From Streptomyces violaceorubidus (GTDB lineage: Bacteria > Actinomycetota > Actinomycetes > Streptomycetales > Streptomycetaceae), in the NCBI RefSeq assembly GCF_000717995.1, contig NZ_JODM01000005.1:1-64000 (forward strand): a stretch of 64,000 bases of DNA, in the 5' to 3' direction. Position 1 is the stretch's first letter. Each line of letters starts with the position of its first letter. Position numbers and translations under genes: made by a program. The notes beneath the pieces were generated by a model. That model had not been told where the DNA came from, searched no databases, and saw only the letters and a list, made by a program, of their open reading frames with translations. Below, piece by piece: positions 26,261 to 33,815 of this stretch.

Positions 26261-27079
26261 CTAACGCCAGTGGACCGAGCCGCCTCCGGCCGGAACCGTC
26301 GCCTCCAGTCCGGCCCTGATCTCCCGCATCACCGCCACGATCCGCGCCTCGTGATCCGGCGTCAGCCGGGCCACCGGCACCGAGCAGCTGATCGCGTCCA
26401 GCGCCGGCACCTCGTAGCGCAGCGCGAAGCCGAAGCCGACGATGCCGGGGACGCCCTCCTCGCGGTCGACGGAGTAGCCGCGCTCCCTGGTCCGGGCGAG
26501 ATCGGCGGCCAGGGCCTCCCTGCTGGTGCGGGTGTTCGGGGTGAAGGCCTCGTACGGCCCCTCGGGCAGTTCCGCGTCCGGCCGCTCCGCCAGCAGCGCC
26601 TTGCCCAGCGCGCCCACGTGGGCGGGCAGCCGACGCCCCACCCGGCTGATGGTGCGCAGGTATGCGTGCGACTCCCGGGTCGCCAGGTACGCCACGTCGC
26701 GCCCGTCCAGCCGCCCCAGGTGGATGGTCTCGCCCAGCGCCTCGGAGGCCTCGTCGAGGTACGGCCGCACCGCCCGCACCCGGGGGTCGGAGTCCAGGTA
26801 GCTGGTGCCGGTGAGCAGGGCGTGGATGCCGATGCCGTAGAGCGAGCCGGTGACGTCGGTGCGGACCCAGCCGCGCGAGATCAGGGTCTGCAACAGGGCG
26901 TACATGGAGCTGCGCGGTACGCCCAGCCCGTCCGCCAGCTCCTGGAGCCGGGCCGGGCGGTCCCCGCGGGCGGCCAGCACCTCCAGCAGTTCCACCGTGC
27001 GCGCAGCGGACTTCACCTCGCGGACGCCACCCGGCGCCCCACCCGCCGCGCCCTCCACCGCGCCACCTGTCTCCGACAT
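26261..27079 (-). CDS. IclR family transcriptional regulator, probable glucarate-operon regulator
   Basis: A 272-residue regulator: winged helix at about 20-80 (SAARTVELLEVLAARGDRPARLQ region, then PRSSMYALLQTL as recognition helix) and an IclR effector domain at 90-265 (GETIHLGRLDGRDVAYLA, ISRVGRRLPAHVGALGKALLA). IclR proteins act as dimers binding short acids. It is divergent from kdgD-gudD, so D-glucarate or ketodeoxyglucarate is a likely effector. Start ATG 27079 (MSETGGAVEG) is preferred; an in-frame upstream start at 27112 would run into the promoter of the divergent operon. Confidence 0.88.
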   Translation of the reverse strand: MSETGGAVEGAAGGAPGGVREVKSAARTVELLEVLAARGDRPARLQELADGLGVPRSSMYALLQTLISRGWVRTDVTGSLYGIGIHALLTGTSYLDSDPRVRAVRPYLDEASEALGETIHLGRLDGRDVAYLATRESHAYLRTISRVGRRLPAHVGALGKALLAERPDAELPEGPYEAFTPNTRTSREALAADLARTRERGYSVDREEGVPGIVGFGFALRYEVPALDAISCSVPVARLTPDHEARIVAVMREIRAGLEATVPAGGGSVHWR

Positions 27080-27111
27080 GCCGCCGATCGTAATCCGGTG
27101 CCGCCGGCCCA

Positions 27112-27157
27112 TTGACGCCCCAGGGCCACGTATCTAATCTCCATCTCCATACGTGGA
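27112..27157 (+). promoter_or_regulatory. kdgD promoter with overlapping IclR-type operator
   Basis: TTGACG (27112-27117) and TAATCT (27135-27140) are separated by 17 bases. The expected start point at about 27147 falls within the palindrome TCCA-TACG-TGGA (27146-27157). A second CATACGGAGA element at 27167-27176 mirrors TCTCCATACG, extending the symmetry. This is a natural repressor site in the iclR-kdgD divergent region. Inference from sequence. Confidence 0.5.
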
Positions 27158-27191
27158 TGACATCTACATACGGAGACAGGAGAGGGTTGAG

Positions 27192-28169
27192 ATGACGAGC
27201 GTGGGCACGAACGGGGGCCCCGACACCGGTGCCGCGGACCGGGCGGCCGTGGTCCGACGGCTGCGCGAGGGGATGGCCCGGAGCGTGCTGTCCTTCCCAC
27301 TGACCAGCTTCCGCGACGACGGTTCGCTCGACCCCGAGGGCTACCGCGCCCACGTCGCCGAACGGCTCGCCACCGCCCCCGGCGCCGTCTTCCCCGCCTG
27401 CGGCACCGGCGAGTTCTTCTCCCTCGACGAGGACGAGTACCGCCAGGTCGTCACCATCACCGTCGAGGAGAGCGCGGCCCGGGTGCCGGTCGTCGCCGGG
27501 ACCGGCTACGGCTGGGCGCAGGCCCTGCGGTTCGCCCGCATCGCCGAGGACGCCGGGGCCGACGCCCTCCTCGTCCTGCCGCACTACCTCACCGCGGCCC
27601 CGCAGGACGGCCTGGTCGCGCAGGTGGAGCGGATCGCCGCCGGCACCCGGCTCCCGCTCATCGCCTACCAGCGCGGCCAGGTCGCCTACACCGCCGAGTC
27701 CGTCCGGCGCCTCGCCCGCGTCCCCGGCGTGATCGGCCTCAAGGACGGACACAGCGACCTCGACCGACTCCAGCGCTCGGTCCTCGCCGCCCCCGAGGAC
27801 TTCCTCTTCTTCAACGGCGCCGCCACCGCCGAGATCCAGGCCCGCGCCTACGCCGCCGTCGGCGTCCCCGCCTACTCCTCCGCCGTGCACGCCTTCGCGC
27901 CCGAGATCGCGAACGCCTTCCTCGCCGCCCTGCGCGGCGGCGACACCGGCACGGTCGACAAGCTGCTGCGCGACTTCTACGTCCCGCTCGTCGAACTGCG
28001 CGACCGCGTCCCCGGATACGCCGTGTCCCTCGTGAAGGCGGCGGCCCGGCTGCGCGGCTGCCCCGTGGGCCCCGTCCGCGCCCCCCTCACCGACCCCGCG
28101 CCCGCCGACCTCGCCGCCCTCAAGACCCTGCTCAGCACCGGACTCGACCTCGTAGGAGCCGCCCTGTGA
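27192..28169 (+). CDS. kdgD: 5-dehydro-4-deoxyglucarate dehydratase
   Basis: A 325-residue member of the DapA/N-acetylneuraminate lyase family. It has the family opening FPLTSFRDDGSLD, FPACGTGEFFSL, the catalytic Tyr in LIAYQRG and the Schiff-base Lys in VIGLKDGHSD near residue 182. It dehydrates and decarboxylates 5-dehydro-4-deoxy-D-glucarate to 2,5-dioxopentanoate, CO2 and water in D-glucarate catabolism. ATG 27192 follows AGGAGAGG at good spacing. The gene overlaps gudD by four bases, showing coupling. Confidence 0.94.
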   Translation: MTSVGTNGGPDTGAADRAAVVRRLREGMARSVLSFPLTSFRDDGSLDPEGYRAHVAERLATAPGAVFPACGTGEFFSLDEDEYRQVVTITVEESAARVPVVAGTGYGWAQALRFARIAEDAGADALLVLPHYLTAAPQDGLVAQVERIAAGTRLPLIAYQRGQVAYTAESVRRLARVPGVIGLKDGHSDLDRLQRSVLAAPEDFLFFNGAATAEIQARAYAAVGVPAYSSAVHAFAPEIANAFLAALRGGDTGTVDKLLRDFYVPLVELRDRVPGYAVSLVKAAARLRGCPVGPVRAPLTDPAPADLAALKTLLSTGLDLVGAAL

Positions 28170-29461
28170 CCCGCGACCTCACCATCACGGCCGTCCACCT
28201 GACGCCGATCCTGGTCGCCGACCCGCCCCTGCTCAACACCCAGGGCGTGCACCAGCCGTACACTCCCCGCCTGATCGTCGAGGTGGAGACCGCCGACGGC
28301 ACCACCGGCGTCGGCGAGACCTACGGCGACGCCAAGTACCTGGAGCTGGCCCGCCCGTTCGCCGACAAGTTGATCGGCCGTCAGGTCTCGGACCTCAACG
28401 GCCTGTTCACCCTCGCCGACGAGGTCGCCGTCGACTCCTCCCGGGTCTCCGGGCAGGTGGACGTCGGCGGGCTGCGCGGTGTCCAGACCGCCGACAAGCT
28501 GCGCCTGTCCGTCGTCTCCGGCTTCGAGGTCGCCTGCCTCGACGCCCTCGGCAAGGCGCTCGGGCTGCCCGTGCACGCCCTGCTCGGCGGCAAGGTCCGC
28601 GACGCCGTGGAGTACAGCGCCTACCTGTTCTACAAGTGGGCCGACCATCCCGACGGCGTGCCGTGCGAGCAGGACGACTGGGGCGCCGCCCTCGACCCGG
28701 CCGGCGTGGTCGAGCAGGCCCGCGCCTTCACCGAGCGGTACGGCTTCACCTCCTTCAAGCTCAAGGGCGGCGTCTTCCCGCCCGAGGAGGAGATCGCCGC
28801 GATCAGGGCCCTCGCCGAGGCGTTCCCCGGGCACCCCCTGCGCCTGGACCCCAACGGCGCCTGGTCCGTGGCGACCTCCCTCAAGGTCGCGGAGGAACTC
28901 GGGGACGTCCTGGAGTACCTGGAGGACCCCGCGCTCGGCACCCCGGCGATGGCCGAGGTCGCCGCGAGGACCGGGGTGCCGCTCGCGACCAACATGTGCG
29001 TGACGACGTTCGCCGAGATCCGGGAGGCGTTCACCAAGGGCGCCGTGCAGGTCGTGCTCTCCGACCACCACTACTGGGGCGGACTGCGCAACACCCAGCA
29101 ACTGGCCGCCGTCTGCCGCACCTTCGGCGTCGGCGTCTCCATGCACTCCAACACCCACCTGGGCATCAGCCTCGCCGCCATGACCCACGTCGCGGCCACC
29201 GTGCCGAACCTCCACCACGCCTGCGACTCCCACTACCCCTGGCAGTCCGAGGACGTGCTCACCGAACGGCTCACCTTCGACGGCGGCAAGGTCGCCGTCT
29301 CCGACGCCCCCGGCCTCGGCGTCGAACTCGACCGCGAGCGCCTGGCGTTCCTGCACCGGCGCTGGCTCGACGACGACGGCACGCTCCGCGACCGCGACGA
29401 CGCGGCGGCGATGCGGGTCGCCGACCCGGGATGGGCCACCCCGTCCGTCCCCCGTTGGTGA
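28166..29461 (+). CDS. gudD: Glucarate dehydratase
   Basis: A 431-residue enolase-superfamily enzyme. It shows the GlucD opening with LNTQGVHQPYTPRLIVEV, the catalytic lysine strand SFKLKGG near residue 195, the LDPNGAW metal-ligand strand, and the catalytic His in MHSNTHLGIS near residue 327. It dehydrates D-glucarate to 5-dehydro-4-deoxyglucarate, the substrate of kdgD upstream. The GTG start overlaps the kdgD TGA. It ends 67 bases before the transporter gene. Confidence 0.95.
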   Translation: MTRDLTITAVHLTPILVADPPLLNTQGVHQPYTPRLIVEVETADGTTGVGETYGDAKYLELARPFADKLIGRQVSDLNGLFTLADEVAVDSSRVSGQVDVGGLRGVQTADKLRLSVVSGFEVACLDALGKALGLPVHALLGGKVRDAVEYSAYLFYKWADHPDGVPCEQDDWGAALDPAGVVEQARAFTERYGFTSFKLKGGVFPPEEEIAAIRALAEAFPGHPLRLDPNGAWSVATSLKVAEELGDVLEYLEDPALGTPAMAEVAARTGVPLATNMCVTTFAEIREAFTKGAVQVVLSDHHYWGGLRNTQQLAAVCRTFGVGVSMHSNTHLGISLAAMTHVAATVPNLHHACDSHYPWQSEDVLTERLTFDGGKVAVSDAPGLGVELDRERLAFLHRRWLDDDGTLRDRDDAAAMRVADPGWATPSVPRW

Positions 29462-29528
29462 ACAGGCCCCTTCGCCGACAGCCCCCTCCCCGTCCCCTCC
29501 CCGTCCCCTGCCACGACCGGAGCCGCTC

Positions 29529-30938
29529 GTGTCCGCAGCAGTAAGTCCCGAGGTGCATTCCCCCGCCGTACAGTCCGCCGTACGCAAGATCTTCCGCCGT
29601 GTGGTCCCGCTCTTCTTCGTCATGTTCGTGGCGAACTACATGGACCGCGTCAACCTGGGCTTCGCCCAGGACGAACTCCGCGCCGACGTCGGCCTGTCGG
29701 CCGCCGCCTTCGGCCTCGGCGCCGGTGTCTTCTTCATCGCCTACGCCCTCTTCGAGATCCCCTCCAACATGCTGATGGAGCGGTTCGGGGCCAAGGTGTG
29801 GCTCACCCGCATCATGATCAGCTGGGGGATCGTCGCCACCGCGATGGCCTTCGTCAACAGCGTGGAGATGTTCTACGCCCTGCGCTTCCTGCTCGGCGTC
29901 GCCGAGGCGGGCTTCTTCCCGGCCGTCATCTACTACTTCAGCCGGTGGCTCCCCGACTCCCACCGGGGCCGGGCCACCTCGATCTTCCTGATGGGTTCCG
30001 GAACCGCCACCGTCATCGTCGGCCCCGTCTCGGGGGCGCTGATGGAGATGCACGGGATCTGGGGCCACGCCGGCTGGCAGTGGATGTTCTTCATCGAGGG
30101 CGTCTTCTCCGTCGTCCTCGGCTTCGTTGTCTACCGCTTCCTCGACTCGGGCGTCGAGCAGGCGACGTGGCTGACCGACGAGGAGAAGGCCCACCTCGTC
30201 GCGGCCATCGACGCCGAGCAGGAGGAACGGGACGCGCGACGCGGCGAGAAGGCGGCCAGGGTCTCCCGCTGGAAACTGCTGGCCGACCCCCAGATGCTGC
30301 TCTTCCTCTGGATCTACTTCGCGATCAACGTCGCCCTGTACGCGGTCACGTTCTGGCTGCCGTCGATCGTGGACGACATCGGCGGGGTGAGCGACTTCCA
30401 GGTGGGGCTGCTGACCGCCGTGCCGTGGCTGTGCGCGCTGGTCGCCCTGTTCGTCAGCGGCCGGGTCTCCGACAGCATCGGCAAGCGCCGGCCCGTGCTG
30501 GTGGTCCTGCTCCTGCTCGGCGGCTGCGGCACCCTGCTGGCCGTGTTCGTCTCGCCCTGGATCGGGCTCGGCGCGCTGTGCCTGGCCGCGATGGGCTTCA
30601 AGCCGGCCTCCCCGGTCTTCTGGACCATCCCGCAGAGCTACCTCGACGCCCGCGCCGCGGCACCCGGCATCGCGCTGATCAACTCCATCGGCAACCTCGG
30701 CGGGTTCGTCGCCCCCACCGCCTTCGGCATCATCGAGGACACCACCGGCTCGACCAAGGGCGGCCTGGTCGGTCTGACCGTCGTCGGCTTCCTGGCCGCG
30801 CTGAGCGTGCTGCTGGTGCGCGGCGGCGGACGCAACGACCGGGTCCGCACCCGGCCGGCCGGGGCGGCGGCGGCCCCGGCACCGGAGACCACCCCCGGCG
30901 CCGCCCGGACAGCGCACCCGGGACCGGCCACGGCCTGA
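29529..30938 (+). CDS. MFS transporter, anion:cation symporter family, probable glucarate uptake
   Basis: A 469-residue membrane protein with about twelve membrane segments and the ACS-family signature NYMDRVNLGFAQ near residue 40, shared with GudP glucarate and phthalate/tartrate permeases. The position behind kdgD-gudD on the same strand makes D-glucarate or galactarate import the likely job. The C-terminus is a Pro/Ala-rich cytoplasmic tail. The GTG at 29529 has a modest CGGAG site ten bases upstream. The 67-base gap holds a short C-rich direct repeat (cccctccccgt) and no terminator. Confidence 0.88.
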   Translation: MSAAVSPEVHSPAVQSAVRKIFRRVVPLFFVMFVANYMDRVNLGFAQDELRADVGLSAAAFGLGAGVFFIAYALFEIPSNMLMERFGAKVWLTRIMISWGIVATAMAFVNSVEMFYALRFLLGVAEAGFFPAVIYYFSRWLPDSHRGRATSIFLMGSGTATVIVGPVSGALMEMHGIWGHAGWQWMFFIEGVFSVVLGFVVYRFLDSGVEQATWLTDEEKAHLVAAIDAEQEERDARRGEKAARVSRWKLLADPQMLLFLWIYFAINVALYAVTFWLPSIVDDIGGVSDFQVGLLTAVPWLCALVALFVSGRVSDSIGKRRPVLVVLLLLGGCGTLLAVFVSPWIGLGALCLAAMGFKPASPVFWTIPQSYLDARAAAPGIALINSIGNLGGFVAPTAFGIIEDTTGSTKGGLVGLTVVGFLAALSVLLVRGGGRNDRVRTRPAGAAAAPAPETTPGAARTAHPGPATA

Positions 30939-31017
30939 CGCCACGCGGCCGGCACCACCGCACCGTCGGTGGCGTGGTGCACACTGGCGGGGTCCGCACC
31001 ATGCCAGGGAGCGCACC

Positions 31018-32223
31018 GTGACAGCGTCCACCGTGTCCACCGTGTTGACCGACGTGCCCGACGCGACCGACGTGCCCGTCATGCCGGCCGACGAGAGAAC
31101 GCACCGCCACGTCCCGCCCGAGGGATCGCACCGCCACCCCCGGGCCGATCCCCTCGCCGGTCTGCGCACACCGCAGGACCCGCCCTGGGACGTGTTCCTG
31201 ACCGGGACCGTCTTCCTCGACGTGATCTTCACCGGGCTCGACTCCGCCCCGGTGCGCGGGACCGAGTCCTGGGCCCGGGGGATGGGGTCGAGCCCGGGCG
31301 GCATCGCCAACATGGCGACCGCGCTGGCCCGCCTGGGCCTGCGCACCTCGCTGGCCGCCGCGTTCGGCGACGACCACTACGGCGACTACTGCTGGGACGC
31401 CCTGTCCCGGGGCGAGGGCATCGACCTGGCCTCCTCGCGCACCGTGCCCGGCTGGCACTCGCCGGTGACGGTCTCCATGGCGTACGAGGGGGAGCGCACG
31501 ATGGTCTCGCACGGCCACGAGCCGCCGCCCGAGGAACCGTCCCCCGACTGCCCGCCCGGCGCCCGCGCCGCCGTCGCCTCCCTCACCCCCGGCGTCAGCG
31601 CCCCCTGGATCGCCCGCGCCGCCGCCCGCGGCACCCGCGTCTTCGCCGACGTCGGCTGGGACGACACCGGCGCCTGGGACCTGGCCGCGCTGCCCGACCT
31701 GGCGCACTGCGAGGCGTTCCTGCCGAACGCGGAGGAGGCCATGCGCTACTCCGGCGCCACCTGCCCCCGCGCCGCCGCGCACGCCCTGACCGAGCACGTG
31801 CCGCTCGCCGTGGTCACCCTCGGCGCGGACGGCGCCTACGCCGTGGACCGGCGCACGGGGGAGAGCGCCGAGGTCCCGGCCATCGAGGTCGAGGCCCTGG
31901 ACCCGACCGGCGCCGGGGACGTCTTCGTCGCCGGGTTCGTCACCGGCACCCTGGCCGGCTGGCCGCTCGCCGACCGTCTGGCCTTCGCCGGACTGACCGC
32001 GGCCCTCTCCGTCCAGGAGTTCGGGGGCTCGCTGTCGGCGCCGGGCTGGCGCGAGATCGCCACCTGGTGGCGCAAGGTCCAGTCCCTGGAGGACCAGGAC
32101 CCGGCGGCCCTCAGCCGCTACGCGTTCCTGGCCGACCTGGTCCCCGACGACCTGGTGACACCCGCCCCCTGGCCCCTGCGCCGCGCGGTCCCCACCATCG
32201 GCTTCCGCCCCCCGACCCCCTGA
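31018..32223 (+). CDS. PfkB family carbohydrate kinase
   Basis: A 401-residue ribokinase-family protein. The N-terminal 50 residues are polar and variable. The kinase domain starts at FLTGTVFLDVIFTGL, has SSPGGIANMATALARLG (substrate Gly-Gly region), and ends with the family signature DPTGAGDVFVAG, which contains the catalytic Asp. The substrate is a sugar or related polyol, not determinable here. It starts at GTG 31018 after GGGAG, 79 bases downstream of the glucarate transporter, and may belong to the same sugar-acid transcript. Confidence 0.88.
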   Translation: MTASTVSTVLTDVPDATDVPVMPADERTHRHVPPEGSHRHPRADPLAGLRTPQDPPWDVFLTGTVFLDVIFTGLDSAPVRGTESWARGMGSSPGGIANMATALARLGLRTSLAAAFGDDHYGDYCWDALSRGEGIDLASSRTVPGWHSPVTVSMAYEGERTMVSHGHEPPPEEPSPDCPPGARAAVASLTPGVSAPWIARAAARGTRVFADVGWDDTGAWDLAALPDLAHCEAFLPNAEEAMRYSGATCPRAAAHALTEHVPLAVVTLGADGAYAVDRRTGESAEVPAIEVEALDPTGAGDVFVAGFVTGTLAGWPLADRLAFAGLTAALSVQEFGGSLSAPGWREIATWWRKVQSLEDQDPAALSRYAFLADLVPDDLVTPAPWPLRRAVPTIGFRPPTP

Positions 32224-32246
32224 CCGCTCCCGTCCCGGGCGCGGGC

Positions 32247-32319
32247 TCAGAACCCGAGACGCCGCAGCTGCTTCGGGTCGCGCTGCCAGTCCTTGGCGAC
32301 CTTGACGTGCAGGTCCAGG
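32247..32319. repeat. 73-bp duplicate of the era 3' end (left copy)
   Basis: These 73 bases match 32415-32487, the last 24 codons of era including the stop, at 72 of 73 positions in the same orientation. The one difference is a synonymous Arg codon (CGT here, CGC in the intact gene). The reading frame of the era C-terminus (ending KQLRRLGF) is preserved. The 95 bases between the copies show no recognisable feature. It looks like the remnant of a second era allele. Confidence 0.92.
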
Positions 32320-32414
32320 CTGTATCGATGTGCGGCTGCCGCCGCGTGGCCGGAGTGTCGGGTGTTGCGTCGGCGTGGGGGCGGGTCGGGCGGTCGCTCG
32401 GTGGTCCCGGGTGT

Positions 32415-33368
32415 TCAGAACCCGAGGCGCCGCAGCTGCTTCGGGTCGCGCTGCCAGTCCTTGGCGACCTTGACGTGCAGGTCCAGGAAGACCGGGGTCC
32501 CCAGCAGCGCCTCGATCTGCTTGCGGGACTTGATGCCGACGTCCTTCAGGCGCTTGCCCTTGGGGCCGATGATGATGCCCTTCTGGCTGGGGCGCTCGAT
32601 GTACACGTTGGCGTGGATGTCCAGGAGCGGCTTGTCGGCCGGGCGGTCCTCGCGCGGGAGCATCTCCTCGACGACCACCGCGATGGAGTGCGGCAGCTCG
32701 TCGCGTACGCCCTCCAGCGCGGCCTCCCGGATCAGCTCGGCGACCATGACCTGCTCCGGCTCGTCGGTCAGATCGCCCTCGGGGTAGAGCGCCGGGCCCT
32801 CGGGCAGCAGAGGGGTGAGGAGGTCGGCGAGCAGGTCCACCTGCTGGTTCCCCGTGGCGGAAACCGGGACGATCTCCGCCCAGGTGATCCCCAGCTCCTT
32901 GCCCAGCTGGTCGATCGCGATCAGCTGCTCGGCCAGCGTCTTGGAGTCCACCAGGTCGGTCTTGGTGACGATCGCGACCTTCGGGGTCTTCCTGATCCCG
33001 GCCAGCTCCTTGGCGATGAAGCGGTCACCGGGGCCCAGCTTCTCGTTCGCCGGCAGGCAGAAGCCGATGACGTCCACCTCGGCCCACGTGGTGCGCACCA
33101 CGTCGTTCAGCCGCTCGCCCAGCAGCGTACGCGGCTTGTGCAGCCCCGGGGTGTCCACCAGGATCAGCTGGGCGTCCTCGCGGTGCACGATGCCCCGCAC
33201 CGTGTGCCGGGTGGTCTGCGGGCGGTTCGAGGTGATCGCCACCTTCTGCCCGACCAGAGCGTTCGTGAGGGTGGACTTGCCCGCGTTGGGACGGCCCACG
33301 AAGCAGGCGAAGCCGGCCCGGTGAACAGCCTCGGCCGGTTCTTCGGATGACTGGGTACGAACGCTCAT
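32415..33368 (-). CDS. era: GTPase Era
   Basis: A 317-residue protein with the Era GTPase domain (G1 GRPNAGKST, G3 DTPG, G4 TKTD) and a C-terminal KH domain for 16S rRNA 3'-end binding (GPKGKRLKDVG near 245). Era helps mature the 30S subunit. In Streptomyces it normally follows a cytidine-deaminase-like gene in the phoH-ybeY-corC neighbourhood; here more than six kilobases of foreign-looking DNA separate the two. The last 73 bases are repeated downstream at 32247-32319. ATG 33368 (MSVRTQSS) is preferred over ATG 33377. Confidence 0.96.
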   Translation of the reverse strand: MSVRTQSSEEPAEAVHRAGFACFVGRPNAGKSTLTNALVGQKVAITSNRPQTTRHTVRGIVHREDAQLILVDTPGLHKPRTLLGERLNDVVRTTWAEVDVIGFCLPANEKLGPGDRFIAKELAGIRKTPKVAIVTKTDLVDSKTLAEQLIAIDQLGKELGITWAEIVPVSATGNQQVDLLADLLTPLLPEGPALYPEGDLTDEPEQVMVAELIREAALEGVRDELPHSIAVVVEEMLPREDRPADKPLLDIHANVYIERPSQKGIIIGPKGKRLKDVGIKSRKQIEALLGTPVFLDLHVKVAKDWQRDPKQLRRLGF

Positions 33369-33377
33369 GGCGCCCAT

Positions 33378-33815
33378 TGTCCCTGATCCCGAAGCCGCAC
33401 CCTACCCGCCCGCCCATACCTTCCGCGGTGACCTGGGAAACACTCTGCGATGGTCGTCACCGGCACTGGGCCGACACACACCGGCCGACCGGTGGCCGCC
33501 GAGCTCTCCCACCATGTCCGTACGACCGCCTTGGATGAAGTCGGAGTGGAGCAGTGGCCGTCGGACGGACCGGTCGGAAGTGACGTCGGTTGGCACGGTC
33601 CACGAATGAACGACCACGAAGGCGATCACCCCTTTCCCGGAACGCAGCGCCTGGCTACCCTGAGCCACGGAACGGACACAATGCGAGGCGGAGGCATGTT
33701 GCAGGAGCATCCGACGGCGGACCGAGATGGCTGAGGCCTAGATCTTCACTCGCGCTGCGCCTCCCGTGTCGCGGGCCACGTTCACCTTCACGTCGATTCC
33801 GATCCGGAGAATGCG
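33378..33815. other. 438-bp intergenic region between era and the SIR2-NACHT gene
   Basis: Short frames on both strands (for example 33450-33734 plus and 33402-33710 minus) lack a ribosome site, codon bias or recognisable sequence, and I do not call them. The right end supplies CCGGAGA (33804-33810) as ribosome site for the next gene. The base composition is mixed, less G+C-rich than flanking core genes. Confidence 0.5.

Noticed and set aside
32320..32414. Spacer between the era repeats as a mobile element or attachment site with integrase
   Set aside because: Only 95 bases, no coding sequence and no integrase or excisionase anywhere in the block; att-site origin is possible but not demonstrable here.
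33402..33734. Overlapping short frames on both strands between era and the SIR2-NACHT gene
   Set aside because: No ribosome site, no codon bias, no recognisable sequence.
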